DNA of 21,542 nt from Rhodoferax sp. (lineage in GTDB: Bacteria > Pseudomonadota > Gammaproteobacteria > Burkholderiales > Burkholderiaceae_C), in NCBI GenBank assembly GCA_030683195.1, contig JAUXQA010000277.1:1-21542 (forward strand). Direction: 5' to 3'. Below the pieces are notes generated by a model, which worked only from the letters and a program-made list of their open reading frames with translations, made no database searches and was not told the DNA's origin. Position numbers and translations under genes: made by a program. The stretch's first letter is position 1; the number at the start of each line of letters is the position of its first letter. Below, one piece after another: positions 8,801 to 15,194 of this stretch.

Positions 8801-9502
8801 TGGCCCGCCAGCCAACATAGCCCGAACGCCTCGGTGGACGCGGCGTGGCACAGCCTGCTCGTACGCAAGGCACAGCGACTGAACCTGGATGACGCCCAGC
8901 AGAGCCTGCTGGGCACCTGGATTCAGGCCATCGCCACCACGCCGCTGACGTCAGCCTCGGGCGTCAGCCCATCATTTGCTATTAAATTGGACTGTACAAA
9001 CCATTTAAACGCTTGGGCTGAGATGGCATTTTCCTTAAAAGTTCATCGTTTGGGCAGCGGGCAACTGGACGCGCTCATCCAGCAACATGTGGCGATCGGC
9101 CAGGCTCGCACGGCCCTGCAGCCCCGCCAGATGGAGGGCATGCTCACCGGGTTCATGGACCTGGTGCTGGAGATTGAGGGCCGCTATTACGTGATGGACT
9201 ACAAGTCCAACAAGCTCCCCTCTTACGACGCGCTGCACCTGCAACAAGCGGTCCTGGCGCACCGCTATGACGTGCAATACACGCTGTACTTGCTGGCGCT
9301 GCACCGCTTGCTCAAAGCGCGTTTGCCTGATTACAACTACGAGACGCACATGGGAGGGGCTTTGTATTTGTTTTTGCGCGGCATTGATCAGCCGGGCGCT
9401 GGCCTGTACACAGACCGTCCGCCCCGCGCCCTGATCGAAGCGTTGGACGCCGCGTTTTCAACTCCCCTTGACACCCCTGACCCGAGCGAGGCCACCCCAT
9501 GA
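5843..9502 (+). CDS. recB: Exodeoxyribonuclease V beta subunit RecB (helicase-nuclease)
   Basis: RecB is the 3'-5' superfamily 1A helicase and sole nuclease of RecBCD, which processes double-strand breaks and loads RecA. The 1219-residue product (1180 in E. coli) contains Walker A ASAGTGKT (about 33-40), motif II DEFQD (from D407), motif III GDPKQAIYSFRGAD (446-459), motif V TVHKAKGLQYP and motif VI LLYVALTRA. The nuclease domain has H976 (GTLLHDLLEW), D1106 (GFMDLV), D1119 and K1121 (DYKSN). The spacing matches E. coli H956/D1067/D1080/K1082. The start at 5843 is fixed by homology (short Pro-rich lead, then Walker A) and overlaps recC. An AT-rich patch at 8971-9050 and a short loop between motifs V and VI are noted separately. 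The stop overlaps recD (ATGA). Confidence 0.97.
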   Translation: MTDPHAPQPGPAPLLLKLNPLTLPLKGLQVIEASAGTGKTWTLAALYVRLVLGHVPPGCAPAVGLYPPQILVMTFTDAATAELRGRIRERLSQAANFFRHSRPGQADEVEADDFLRALRSDLDADQWPACAHRLDMAAQWMDDAAIFTIHGWSSRMLKTHAFDSASLFQQSRVEDSYRLKLIAVQDYWRKWFYTLSSEQLGALQAIGQTPDELFKKLGELWAVEDKAPQVHDAPVQTPDIVVQAWETWHAQRHALELMARPAWSPEIVAQLQEAATRKVIKGYRADWLAGWLSQMQAWAQGGEIKPDTLQRFTTSRLLEKGWPQAGEHPVFTHLEALHTHLLAEPQVGELLLAHAAFEIGAAYRLAKTKLAQFDFSDLLQHLYHALQAPDGRLAAAIRQQFPVALVDEFQDTDPWQYGALSRIYGATPDSSAPADAASDTGLILIGDPKQAIYSFRGADLNTYLTARHQAQAIHTLSGNFRSTAGVVAAVNHVFAQADKPFGEVPFEPVVACNDKVLPLTVNGQAQTAMTVWHLHHPRPQRKEVFVREMAALFATHMVVLLNQRAAQPGNMAVLVRGWSEARAIRSALAARGVRSVYLSERDSVFGTPQAVDLWRIVRAVANPRANQLVRAALATPLWGLSWPALEALFQDEPAWDNLTERFHGWQKIWQRQGFLPMLHHLLHDQSIPSRLLKQGGEQSQDGERQLTNLLHLGDLLQTASLGLQGEGALLRYLEDQLRRPKGSGDMAQLRLESDANLVQVITVHKAKGLQYPLVFLPFVSSYRAETTASGKDDALRLEEDIRLLYVALTRAEQALWVGLAPMKGDVDGNSPKPKSAVSRLLGRQVSGDLAACLKKWQTPDVAVQNAPEPNDTQYTPEMLEAHWKPARTPRRQLVSRWWSASFSALTRDAGKPAAPAHTPASERDERVGDAQIDNTVAPDDLGDSVPQASLPDPAPEAVALPFNEFKAGSAYGTLLHDLLEWQADNGWPASQHSPNASVDAAWHSLLVRKAQRLNLDDAQQSLLGTWIQAIATTPLTSASGVSPSFAIKLDCTNHLNAWAEMAFSLKVHRLGSGQLDALIQQHVAIGQARTALQPRQMEGMLTGFMDLVLEIEGRYYVMDYKSNKLPSYDALHLQQAVLAHRYDVQYTLYLLALHRLLKARLPDYNYETHMGGALYLFLRGIDQPGAGLYTDRPPRALIEALDAAFSTPLDTPDPSEATP
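8971..9050 (+). other. AT-rich patch inside recB before the nuclease motifs
   Basis: Hand counting gives about 35% G+C over these 80 bases, and about 28% over 8971-9010, within a gene of roughly 65%. The patch stays in frame and encodes about residues 1043-1069 (FAIKLDCTNHLNAWAEMAFSLK). The second half (EMAFSL) still aligns to the EMEFYL segment of E. coli RecB. The first half looks like a short extra linker. Confidence 0.6.
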
Positions 9503-11379
9503 GCCAGATGAGCCAGACCCCACGCGCCCCGGGCGCCTTGCCCTTGAGTGGGCTCGACACCGCCTTTGCCCGCTATCTGGACAGCGCAGTACCCAGCAGC
9601 GACCCGCGCCACAGCCTGCTCGCCGCCTTGACCAGCCATCAGTTCGGGCGCGGCCATGCCTGCCTGGATCTGGATTTGCTCCAAAAAGACGGTCCGCTGG
9701 CCCTGGGGTGGGATGCGCGCGCGCTGCCCTTGCTCCCCCCCGATTTGGGCAAGGCCGCGCCCAGCCTGCCCTGGATTGGAAACAGCCCTCCCGGCTATCC
9801 GTCAGACGCCCACAGTCCCCTGGTGTTGGACGGACCACGCTTGTACCTGCGCAGAAACTGGTCCGCAGAGCAAAGCATTCGCAGCGCCATCGCCGCCCGC
9901 CTGGCCCAGCCCTGTCCGGTGCCGGACAACTTGTCTGTGTCCCTGGCGCGCTTGTTTGACGCGCCGGCCAAACCGTCGTCCGACCCCGACTGGCAACAAG
10001 TGGCCTGCGCTCTGGCCGCCCGCCGACGCTTCACGCTCATCACGGGCGGCCCCGGCACCGGCAAGACCACCACGGTAGTGCGCTTGCTGGCCCTGCTGCA
10101 GTCGGACCCGGCGCGGCAACTTGTGCCGTTGCGCATTGCCCTGGCCGCACCAACCGGCAAGGCGGCAGCCCGCTTGGGCGAATCGATTTCCTCGGCCATC
10201 AAAAAGCTCCCCGCCGATATGCAGCAGCACATCCCCGACCAGGCCGTCACCCTGCACAAACTGCTGCAGGTGCGCGGCAACCGGGCAGATTTGGCCGTGC
10301 CCGAACTGGCCGTAGACCTGGTGGTGGTGGACGAAGCCTCCATGATTGACCTGGAGATGATGGCCCGGCTGCTCGCCGCCGTGCCGCTGGGTGCCAGCCT
10401 GATTCTGCTGGGCGACAAGGACCAACTGGCCTCGGTGGAGGCGGGCGCGGTCATGGGCCAACTGTGTGCAGGCGCAGCTCAGGGAGACTACAGCCCGGAC
10501 ACAGTCGCCTGGGTGGCACGCACCACCGGAGCCGACCTGCATCCGTGGGCCGGCCCGGGATCGGCGCTGGCGCAGCAAACCGTCATGCTGCGGTTCAGTC
10601 GCCGGTTCTCGGACGACAGCGGCATTGGCCAATGGGCCAAGGCCGTCAACGCTGGCGACGTACCCGCAGTCAAAACTCTGTGGCAACAGGCGCCGGCTTG
10701 GCAACTAGACGCCTCCGCTACCGTGGACCAGCTGCAGCCCACCCAACCCGGTGACTCCCGCCTGAGCGCGCTGGTTCGACACGGTTGGCAAGGCTGGCTT
10801 TTGGCGCTCGAGGCGCTCCCCTCAGCCGCGTGCACCGATGCCCAGGCCTTGGACGCGCTGCAGGCTTTTTCCAGATTTCAAGTGCTGTGTGCCGTGCGCG
10901 AGGGCCCGTGGGGCGTGGACACGCTGAATCGCCGCCTGGCCACCAGCCTGGGCTTTTTGCCTGAGGGCTGGTATGTCGGACGCCCGGTGATGGTGACGCG
11001 CAACGACTATCCCCTGAAGTTGATGAATGGCGACGTGGGCCTGTGCCTGCAACAGGCCAGTGGTCTTCGCGTCGCATTTCCCGATGGGCACGGCGGCATT
11101 CGCTGGGTGCTGCCATCGCGACTGGACGCGGTAGAGAGCGTGTTTGCGTTGACTGTGCACAAGTCACAAGGCTCGGAGTTTGAGCATGTATGCCTGGTGC
11201 TGCCCGACAGGGGCGTGGCGGTGTTGACCCGCGAGTTGCTGTACACCGGCATCACCCGAGCCAGGACCCGGCTGACTTTGGTGGCGCCACAGACTGACGT
11301 CTTGCTACGGGCAGTAAAAGCCAAGGTAGTCCGCAGCGGCGGACTGGAAAATAAGACAAGCGAAGGTTGTGCCAGCTGA
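9499..11379 (+). CDS. recD: Exodeoxyribonuclease V alpha subunit RecD (5'-3' helicase)
   Basis: RecD is the fast 5'-3' superfamily 1B motor of RecBCD. The product has 626 residues, against 608 in E. coli. It has an N-terminal RecD region that contacts RecC/RecB (about 1-160), Walker A GGPGTGKTTT (183-192, K189), APTGKAAARL (motif Ia, about 217-226), motif II DEASM (from D278), LLGDKDQLASVEAG (motif III, about 300-313) and motif V/VI VHKSQGSEF (from V553) with YTGITRAR. The ATG overlaps the recB stop by four bases, so translation is likely coupled. The order recC-recB-recD lacks the ptrA gene that separates recC and recB in E. coli. No dedicated terminator is seen directly after the stop. Confidence 0.97.
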   Translation: MSQMSQTPRAPGALPLSGLDTAFARYLDSAVPSSDPRHSLLAALTSHQFGRGHACLDLDLLQKDGPLALGWDARALPLLPPDLGKAAPSLPWIGNSPPGYPSDAHSPLVLDGPRLYLRRNWSAEQSIRSAIAARLAQPCPVPDNLSVSLARLFDAPAKPSSDPDWQQVACALAARRRFTLITGGPGTGKTTTVVRLLALLQSDPARQLVPLRIALAAPTGKAAARLGESISSAIKKLPADMQQHIPDQAVTLHKLLQVRGNRADLAVPELAVDLVVVDEASMIDLEMMARLLAAVPLGASLILLGDKDQLASVEAGAVMGQLCAGAAQGDYSPDTVAWVARTTGADLHPWAGPGSALAQQTVMLRFSRRFSDDSGIGQWAKAVNAGDVPAVKTLWQQAPAWQLDASATVDQLQPTQPGDSRLSALVRHGWQGWLLALEALPSAACTDAQALDALQAFSRFQVLCAVREGPWGVDTLNRRLATSLGFLPEGWYVGRPVMVTRNDYPLKLMNGDVGLCLQQASGLRVAFPDGHGGIRWVLPSRLDAVESVFALTVHKSQGSEFEHVCLVLPDRGVAVLTRELLYTGITRARTRLTLVAPQTDVLLRAVKAKVVRSGGLENKTSEGCAS

Positions 11380-11563
11380 AGAATAAAAAGCCGAGGACTC
11401 GGAAAACCACCGAATTAAACAATCAAAGTGGCCCATCTACACAACTTTGCACAGCTCAACCGAGACCAGCTAAAGCGCCCGTTCAGGCATGACGTGAAGC
11501 ACATATTGACCTGAAACACTCCAATTGCCGCTACACAGATGCCCTAGGGGGGGAATCAGAAAG
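11380..11563. other. Intergenic gap between convergent recBCD and alpha operon
   Basis: There is no gene that can be supported here. The stretch has a G7 run (11547-11553) and a 4-bp hairpin shortly after recD (CCGA/TCGG, about 11392-11403) without a T-run. A 28-codon GTG-started frame at 11428-11514 has no ribosome site and is not called. Confidence 0.6.
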
Positions 11564-11592
11564 CAAAACGCCAACTCTAGGTTGGCGTTTTG
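11564..11592 (-). terminator. Perfect 12-bp hairpin terminator, probably bidirectional
   Basis: Bases 11564-11575 (CAAAACGCCAAC) pair perfectly with 11581-11592 around a 5-base loop. The arms end in A4/T4, so the transcript from either strand reads GGCGUUUUG. On the minus strand it lies 5 bases after the CCA end of tRNA-fMet and would end the spc-alpha-tRNA transcript. On the plus strand it could stop recBCD transcription. Confidence 0.85.
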
Positions 11593-11597
11593 AATAT

Positions 11598-11674
<77 letters not shown>

Positions 11675-11684
11675 GTATCCTTGA

Positions 11685-11690
11685 ATTATA
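11685..11690 (-). promoter_or_regulatory. Candidate -10 box (TATAAT) for tRNA-fMet
   Basis: On the minus strand a consensus TATAAT lies 10 bases upstream of the tRNA 5' end, just after the rplQ stop. No convincing -35 hexamer is found 16-18 bases further upstream, so it may be chance or a weak internal promoter that supplements read-through from the operon. Confidence 0.35.
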
Positions 11691-11695
11691 ACTGA

Positions 11696-12094
11696 TTAAG
11701 CCTTGTCGGCCGACGCATCAGCGACAGGAGCGACATCACCCCGATCAACCAATTCCACCAACGCCATAGGAGCGTTGTCACCAACGCGGAAACCCATTTT
11801 TAGAATGCGGGTGTATCCACCTGGACGAGACTTGAAACGAGGCCCCAGAACATTAAACAACTTGACCACGCTGTCGCGATCACGAAGCCGATCAAACGCA
11901 AGACGGCGATTGGCGACAGTTGCTTCTTTGGCCAACGTGATCATGGGTTCGATCACGCGGCGCAACTCTTTCGCCTTAGGCAAAGTAGTTTTGATTGCCT
12001 CATGCTCAATGAGGGAGTTCATCATGTTTTGCAACATGGCTAAACGATGAGAGCTAGTACGGTTTAATTTCCGTAGTCCGTGTCCGTGGCGCAT
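11696..12094 (-). CDS. rplQ: 50S ribosomal protein L17
   Basis: L17 binds 23S rRNA near the exit of the peptide tunnel. The product has 132 residues. It begins with the invariant MRHGHGLRKLNRTSSHR block and has MMNSLIEHEAIKTTLPKAKELR (about 24-45) and RPGGYTRILKM (about 90-100). The acidic/alanine-rich C-terminal tail ends in ASADKA, as in other betaproteobacteria. The ATG at 12094 follows an AAGG box by 8 bases. It is the last protein gene of the alpha operon, after rpoA and before the tRNA. Confidence 0.97.
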   Translation of the reverse strand: MRHGHGLRKLNRTSSHRLAMLQNMMNSLIEHEAIKTTLPKAKELRRVIEPMITLAKEATVANRRLAFDRLRDRDSVVKLFNVLGPRFKSRPGGYTRILKMGFRVGDNAPMALVELVDRGDVAPVADASADKA

Positions 12095-12171
12095 AGTGCT
12101 TACCTTGTAATATTAATGAGAGTAGCCGTATCAGGTACTACCCGTTGCACAGGTCAAAAGAGACCAAGATT

Positions 12172-13161
12172 CTACCGCTTTTCCAATGCTGCTGGCGGCC
12201 AACTTTCAAGCTTCATACCCAAAGTCAGTCCACGAGAAGCCAAAACTTCCTTGATCTCATTCAAGGACTTTCGCCCGAGATTTGGAGTCTTCAACAACTC
12301 GTTCTCGGTACGCTGAATCAAATCACCAATATAGTAAATATTTTCAGCTTTCAGGCAATTCGCCGAACGCACCGTCAATTCCAGCTCATCCACAGGACGA
12401 AGGAGAATTGGGTCAAACTGCGCTCCTCCCCTCGGGGCAGGAGCATCAAAAGCAGCCAGCTCGCTGCCCTCCAACTGGGCGAAAACCGCCAGTTGTTCCA
12501 CCAGGATTTTTGCGGACGCTCGAACGGCATCCTCAGCAGAAATCGCACCGTTTGTCTCAATATCAACAATCAGCTTGTCAAGATCAGTACGCTGCTCTAC
12601 ACGAGCACTTTCCACCGTGTAGCTAACGCGCTTGACAGGTGAGAATGAGGCATCCAAAACGATGCGTCCGATTGACTTTGTCGACTCATCACCGTGACGG
12701 CGCATAGATCCTGGAACATACCCACGACCTTTTTCCACCTTGATTTGCATGTCGAGCTTGCCACCATGAGACAGGTGGGCAATGATGTGGTCAGGATTAA
12801 TAATCTCGACATCATGCGGGGTTTGTACATCGATTGCCCGGACAATACCCTCACCATCTTTGCGAAGACTCAAAGTCACCTCATCGCGATTGTGCAACTT
12901 AAACACAACGCCCTTGAGGTTCAAAAGTATGTTCACAACATCTTCCTGCACGCCATCAATCGAAGAGTACTCGTGCAGAACACCTGCAATAGTCACCTCA
13001 GTCGCTGCATATCCAGGCATGGAGGACAAAAGAACTCTGCGCAACGCGTTACCCAAAGTGTGCCCGTAACCCCGCTCAAAAGGCTCAAGCGCTACTTTTG
13101 CACGATTGGCCGAGAGCTGCTCAACGTTAATCGCTTTGGGTTTCAATAAACTATTCTGCAT
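12172..13161 (-). CDS. rpoA: DNA-directed RNA polymerase alpha subunit
   Basis: The alpha dimer nucleates RNA polymerase assembly and contacts UP elements and activators. The product has 329 residues, the same length as E. coli alpha. The N-terminal dimerisation domain (about 1-235) includes ERGYGHTLGNALRRVLLSS (about 29-47). The linker is short. The C-terminal domain carries the DNA/activator-contact residues at the E. coli numbers: R265, N268, C269, G296, K298, S299 and E302. The start ATG at 13161 follows GAGAGGA by 6 bases. A terminator-like hairpin lies in the 111-base gap upstream (13212-13239), so expression may be set separately from the ribosomal protein genes. rplQ follows after 77 bases. 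Confidence 0.98.
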   Translation of the reverse strand: MQNSLLKPKAINVEQLSANRAKVALEPFERGYGHTLGNALRRVLLSSMPGYAATEVTIAGVLHEYSSIDGVQEDVVNILLNLKGVVFKLHNRDEVTLSLRKDGEGIVRAIDVQTPHDVEIINPDHIIAHLSHGGKLDMQIKVEKGRGYVPGSMRRHGDESTKSIGRIVLDASFSPVKRVSYTVESARVEQRTDLDKLIVDIETNGAISAEDAVRASAKILVEQLAVFAQLEGSELAAFDAPAPRGGAQFDPILLRPVDELELTVRSANCLKAENIYYIGDLIQRTENELLKTPNLGRKSLNEIKEVLASRGLTLGMKLESWPPAALEKR

Positions 13162-13211
13162 TCAAGTTCCTCTCAATACCCCCGGCTCGTTACACCGGTA
13201 AGGCTGACGAC

Positions 13212-13239
13212 AAAAAAAGATGCAGTTACCTGCACCTCT
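13212..13239 (-). terminator. Terminator-like hairpin between rpsD and rpoA (attenuator candidate)
   Basis: On the minus strand AGGTGCAG (13230-13237) pairs with CTGCATCT (13218-13225) across a GTAA loop. This is 8 bp with one G-T pair, extendable by two more weak pairs. A run of seven T bases follows, from 13218 to 13212. This is the layout of an intrinsic terminator, pointing in the direction of operon transcription and sitting before rpoA. No strong promoter is seen between it and rpoA, so partial termination is the likely role. Confidence 0.65.
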
Positions 13240-13272
13240 GTTTCGATTTCCAACTTCGATTTCGGCGAAGCT

Positions 13273-13896
13273 TTAACGTGAATACAATTCAACGATCAAC
13301 GATTCATTCACATCAGCAGCAAACTGGTCCCGATCCGGAACCGATTTGAAAACACCTTCGGTCTTTTCAATGCTCACTTCAACCCAAGCCGGCATACCAA
13401 CTTGCGTCGCCAACTGCAGAGCTTCGGCGACCCGGTTTTGTTTTTTGGACTTGTCGCGAACAGCAATGATGTCGCCAGCCTTCACCATAAACGATGGAAT
13501 ATTGACGCTCTTCCCGTTTACAGTCATTGCCTTGTGAGACACCAACTGGCGCGCTTCAGCGCGGGTTGAACCGAATCCCATGCGGTACACCACATTGTCC
13601 AATCGGGACTCCAGAAGGAACAACAAGTTCGATCCGGTATTGCCTTTGCGACGATCAGCTTCTTCGAAATAACGACGGAATTGCTTCTCGAGCACGCCGT
13701 ACATACGTTTAACTTTTTGCTTCTCACGTAGTTGCAAACCGTAGTCTGAAGTCCGTGTACCAGAAGTACGTCCGTGCTGACCTGGCTTGGAATCAAACTT
13801 CGCCTTGTCACCAATAGCGCGACGCGCGCTCTTGAGAAACAAATCCGTGCCTTCTCGGCGAGACAATTTGGCCTTGGGGCCTAAATAACGTGCCAC
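13273..13896 (-). CDS. rpsD: 30S ribosomal protein S4
   Basis: S4 is a primary 16S rRNA binder that nucleates 30S assembly, and in E. coli it represses the alpha operon. The product has 207 residues. It shows MARYLGPKAKLSRREG at the start, the PGQHGRTSG segment (about 38-46), and an S4 RNA-binding domain at about 97-155 (SRLDNVVYRMGFGSTRAEARQ...). It lacks the zinc-binding cysteines found in some S4 forms. The start codon is GTG at 13896, supported by AAGGA seven bases upstream and by the conserved N-terminus. Two hairpins lie just upstream (13920-13960), in the gap after rpsK. Confidence 0.97.
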   Translation of the reverse strand: MARYLGPKAKLSRREGTDLFLKSARRAIGDKAKFDSKPGQHGRTSGTRTSDYGLQLREKQKVKRMYGVLEKQFRRYFEEADRRKGNTGSNLLFLLESRLDNVVYRMGFGSTRAEARQLVSHKAMTVNGKSVNIPSFMVKAGDIIAVRDKSKKQNRVAEALQLATQVGMPAWVEVSIEKTEGVFKSVPDRDQFAADVNESLIVELYSR

Positions 13897-13919
13897 TTGA
13901 ACTTCCTTTATGTCATCTT

Positions 13920-13960
13920 CTGCGTCTAAACGCAGGAGCCACCAGCACTAAGCCAGTGGC
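13920..13960 (-). promoter_or_regulatory. Two adjacent hairpins in the rpsD leader
   Basis: On the minus strand GCCACTGGC pairs with GCTGGTGGC (13952-13960 with 13938-13946, 9 bp with two G-T pairs, loop TTAGT). It is followed within two bases by CTGCGT-TTAG-ACGCAG (13935-13920, perfect 6 bp). Neither is followed by a T-run, so they are not terminators. They end about 24 bases before the rpsD GTG and could be an mRNA structure for stability, processing or S4 feedback. The last role is an inference only. Confidence 0.55.
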
Positions 13961-13979
13961 GGTGGGCTTGTTGAAAAAA

Positions 13980-14384
13980 TTAGATGCGACGACGCTTCTG
14001 GGGGCGGCAACCATTGTGAGGAACGGGAGTCACATCAGCGATCATGTTGATACGAATTCCGAGGGCAGCAAGCGCACGCACAGATGACTCACGACCTGGG
14101 CCGGGGCCCTTGATTTCGACATCCAGATTTTTAATGCCTTGTTCGATCGCAGCACGACCTGCAACCTCAGAAGCAACCTGAGCTGCAAACGGCGTTGACT
14201 TACGTGAACCCTTGAAACCCTGACCACCAGACGAGGCCCAAGAAAGAGCATTTCCTTGACGGTCAGTGATCGTAATGATCGTATTGTTGAATGAGGCGTG
14301 GACGTGCGCAACGCCATCGGCTACGTTCTTTCGAACTTTCTTACGCACGCGCTGAGACGCGTTATTCGCTGGAGCTTTTGCCAT
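13980..14384 (-). CDS. rpsK: 30S ribosomal protein S11
   Basis: S11 forms part of the platform of the 30S subunit near the E-site codon. The product has 134 residues. Conserved blocks are HVHASFNNTIITITDRQGN (about 27-45), SSGGQGFKGSRKSTPFAAQ (about 51-69), the loop GPGPGRESSVRAL (about 93-105) and the C-terminal PHNGCRPQKRRRI. The ATG at 14384 has only a weak GAAAG ribosome site. It lies 19 bases after rpsM in the standard alpha-operon order, and the 83-base gap to rpsD contains two hairpins. Confidence 0.98.
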   Translation of the reverse strand: MAKAPANNASQRVRKKVRKNVADGVAHVHASFNNTIITITDRQGNALSWASSGGQGFKGSRKSTPFAAQVASEVAGRAAIEQGIKNLDVEIKGPGPGRESSVRALAALGIRINMIADVTPVPHNGCRPQKRRRI

Positions 14385-14403
14385 GGTTATCTTTCAATGC
14401 CTG

Positions 14404-14769
14404 TTATTTCTTCAAAGACTGAGCAGCCTTGCGAGGTCCTTTACGCGTCCGCGCATTGGTACGCGTACGCTGCCCCCTCATCGGCAAGCCACGGCGGTGG
14501 CGAAAGCCGCGGTAGCAGCCAATGTCCATCAATCGTTTGATGTTCATCGTGGTTTCACGACGAAGGTCACCCTCGATTGTGAACTGAGCGATTTCGTCTC
14601 GGATTTTCTCCAAGTCTGAATCGTTTAAATCCTTGACTTTCTTGGAATAAGGTATTCCACAAGCCTCACAGATTTTACGTGCCCGGGTGCGACCAATTCC
14701 AAAGATAGCAGTCAAGCCAATCTCGGAGTGTTGTTGCGGCGGAATATTGATGCCAGCGATACGTGCCAT
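14404..14769 (-). CDS. rpsM: 30S ribosomal protein S13
   Basis: S13 sits at the head of the 30S subunit and contacts the P-site tRNA and the 50S bridge. The product has 121 residues. It begins MARIAGINIPPQQHSEIGL, has the helix-hairpin-helix-like IFGIGRTRARKIC (about 23-35) and ends with the basic tail RGLPMRGQRTRTNARTRKG, which reaches the tRNAs. The ATG at 14769 follows GAGGA by five bases. It opens the alpha-operon part of the cluster, 24 bases after rpmJ. Confidence 0.98.
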   Translation of the reverse strand: MARIAGINIPPQQHSEIGLTAIFGIGRTRARKICEACGIPYSKKVKDLNDSDLEKIRDEIAQFTIEGDLRRETTMNIKRLMDIGCYRGFRHRRGLPMRGQRTRTNARTRKGPRKAAQSLKK

Positions 14770-14793
14770 TTTCGTCCTCTAAAACTCTTGCAA

Positions 14794-14907
14794 TTAACCC
14801 TGGCGCTGCTTGTGGCGTGGATCGCTACAGATCACACGAACAACGCCCTTACGCCGAATTACCTTGCAGTTACGGCAAATTTTCTTGACCGAAGCCGAAA
14901 CCTTCAT
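14794..14907 (-). CDS. rpmJ: 50S ribosomal protein L36 (zinc form)
   Basis: L36 is the smallest 50S protein. The product has 37 residues, the standard length: it starts MKVSASVKKICRNC and ends CSDPRHKQRQG. The zinc ligands C11, C14, C27 and H32 are all present, so this is the zinc-binding form. The start is supported by AGGAG six bases upstream of the ATG. It lies between infA (63 bases upstream) and rpsM (24 bases downstream), the normal place at the spc/alpha border. Confidence 0.97.
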   Translation of the reverse strand: MKVSASVKKICRNCKVIRRKGVVRVICSDPRHKQRQG

Positions 14908-14970
14908 TTCATTCTCCTAAAACTTTACAAGTGTCGATGCCTAACTGCACTGAACACCAAACAAAAAATA

Positions 14971-15189
14971 CTACTTAGCTCTGAATACGATCCGAGCGCG
15001 ACTTAGATCATAAGGGGTCAACTCAACGGTGACCTTATCTCCTGGAAGAATACGTATGTAGTGCATACGCATTTTTCCAGATATATGCCCGAGAACAATA
15101 TGGCCATTTTCCAGCTTCACACGAAATGTCGCGTTGGGCAAGTTTTCAACCACTTCTCCCTGCATTTGTATAACATCGTCTTTTGACAT
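14971..15189 (-). CDS. infA: Translation initiation factor IF-1
   Basis: IF-1 binds the A site of the 30S subunit during initiation. The product has 72 residues, the standard length, and forms an S1-like OB fold: MSKDDVIQMQGEVVENLPNA, FRVKLENGHIVLGHISGKMR (about 22-41), and the C-terminal PYDLSRARIVFRAK. The ATG lies 5 bases after the secY stop, and its ribosome site overlaps the end of secY (AAGG). A place between secY and rpmJ is common in betaproteobacteria, unlike E. coli where infA is elsewhere. Other infA copies may exist in the genome and cannot be judged here. Confidence 0.97.
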   Translation of the reverse strand: MSKDDVIQMQGEVVENLPNATFRVKLENGHIVLGHISGKMRMHYIRILPGDKVTVELTPYDLSRARIVFRAK

Positions 15190-15194
15190 ATTCT

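Noticed and set aside
11428..11514. 28-codon GTG-started frame after recD
   Set aside because: No ribosome site, no recognisable motif, and short enough to occur by chance.
12095..12171. Hairpin GGTC/GACC in the rplQ-rpoA gap
   Set aside because: Only 4 bp with no T-run; not distinguishable from chance.
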